NCBI GenBank assembly: GCA_963513935.1
Contig: OY740768.1
Span: 71,356,877-71,420,876, forward strand
Source: Aphrophora alni
Taxonomy: Eukaryota > Arthropoda > Insecta > Hemiptera > Aphrophoridae
Length of the DNA stretch: 64,000 nt
Direction of reading: 5' to 3'
Numbering within the stretch: the stretch's first letter is position 1; each line of letters begins with the position of its first letter. The translations under genes were made by a program, and so were the position numbers. The notes below the pieces were generated by a model. The model searched no databases and had not been told where the DNA came from. It worked only from the letters and a program-made list of their open reading frames with translations. Shown here piece after piece: positions 63,501 through 64,000 of this stretch.

Positions 63501-64000
63501 GGAGGGGGAATTATAAACATTATACAAGGTAGTAAGAAGGATCAGATTTAAACTTCTATTTGGTCCCAAATAGAAATGTTGAATATTGTGGAAAAAATTA
63601 GGAATTAAAGTATTTTTTTATCTACCCGGTATAAATATACCTAAAGAGTGGGACAAATTATCGGAGGATGAGAGGATATAAATAAGAATATTTGTAAGAT
63701 GAAACAGTGTAATCCTCATAGTAGAGAAGATATGCACGTTGTTGATAATTCACGTGTGATAATTCACGAATCCAAATGATGGTAGGCTATAATTATATCA
63801 TACCTATTAAAGTGTTATCATATGTATGAACTTTTCATCAATACCGACACGCAAATCACCATAAGGATTACATATTATAACGTAATAGAATTAATATTAT
63901 TTGATGTTCATATATTGCTCTGTTGCTTTTTTTTATATACGAGTGGACCAAGTTAATGTTGGTAATTATACAAAATTTTACAACGTTCTAGTTTTGTTCG
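60561..64000. other. Non-coding AT-rich DNA with a (TTTA)n tract
   Basis: A T-rich tetranucleotide/pentanucleotide run lies at 61548-61599. On the minus strand at 62133-62175 there is tgcc, gtttct, ggcgaaac, which resembles a stem II plus gaaac box without a ctganga box. No gene is supported. The minus-strand frame 63293-63520 has no recognisable domain. Confidence 0.5.

Overview
The window is AT-rich, intron- and intergenic-style eukaryotic DNA, most likely from an insect or another arthropod. There are no operons, no dense ORFs and no ribosome-binding sites. There are many microsatellites: (TA)n, (GT)n, (GA)n, (TAA)n and (TTTA)n. The recognisable protein remnants are all families common in arthropod repeat landscapes: Ty3/gypsy, Penelope-like, Mutator-like, PIF/Harbinger and Tc1/mariner. 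I found no complete host gene, rRNA or tRNA. Two short minus-strand stretches (29545-29640 and 46010-46285) could be first exons of host genes, but the evidence is weak.

Layout. 1-6430: non-coding DNA with a degenerate ~70-bp tandem repeat (1760-2240), one copy of a dispersed repeat (5790-6010) and a (GT)n tract. 6431-15868: a structurally complete LTR retrotransposon with two 2546-bp LTRs that differ by about 1%, inserted inside the (GT)n tract. Its internal region has broken gag and aspartic protease reading frames and no reverse transcriptase, RNase H or integrase, so it is a gag-pro-only non-autonomous element. 18336-18663: a MITE-like inverted-repeat element. 19930-22330: a much older LTR-element relic with integrase remains. 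22900-24240: a decayed Penelope-like reverse transcriptase. 24636-25220: four ~145-bp degenerate tandem units. 25236-27839: a Mutator-like transposase pseudogene on the minus strand. 34318-36147: a pogo/Tigger-like terminal fragment, a PIF/Harbinger transposase remnant and a mariner-superfamily transposase remnant, side by side. 36925-37131: a 207-bp inverted-repeat mini-element holding a hammerhead-ribozyme-like core. 42466-42915: ~62-bp tandem repeats. 46541-46685: a 145-bp (GA)n tract. 56160-57131: a Penelope-like GIY-YIG endonuclease remnant followed by hammerhead-like motifs. 59417-60560: an internally deleted mariner-like transposon with ~190-bp inverted repeats and TA ends.

No genes work together here as a pathway. 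The shared theme is repeated invasion and decay of mobile elements. The two most notable items are the young gag-pro-only LTR element, whose LTR/primer-binding-site junction is itself tandemly repeated, and a scatter of hammerhead-like catalytic cores. One of those cores lies beside a Penelope GIY-YIG remnant and one sits inside a tiny inverted-repeat element. Every protein-level call comes from reading conserved motifs by eye, without database searches.
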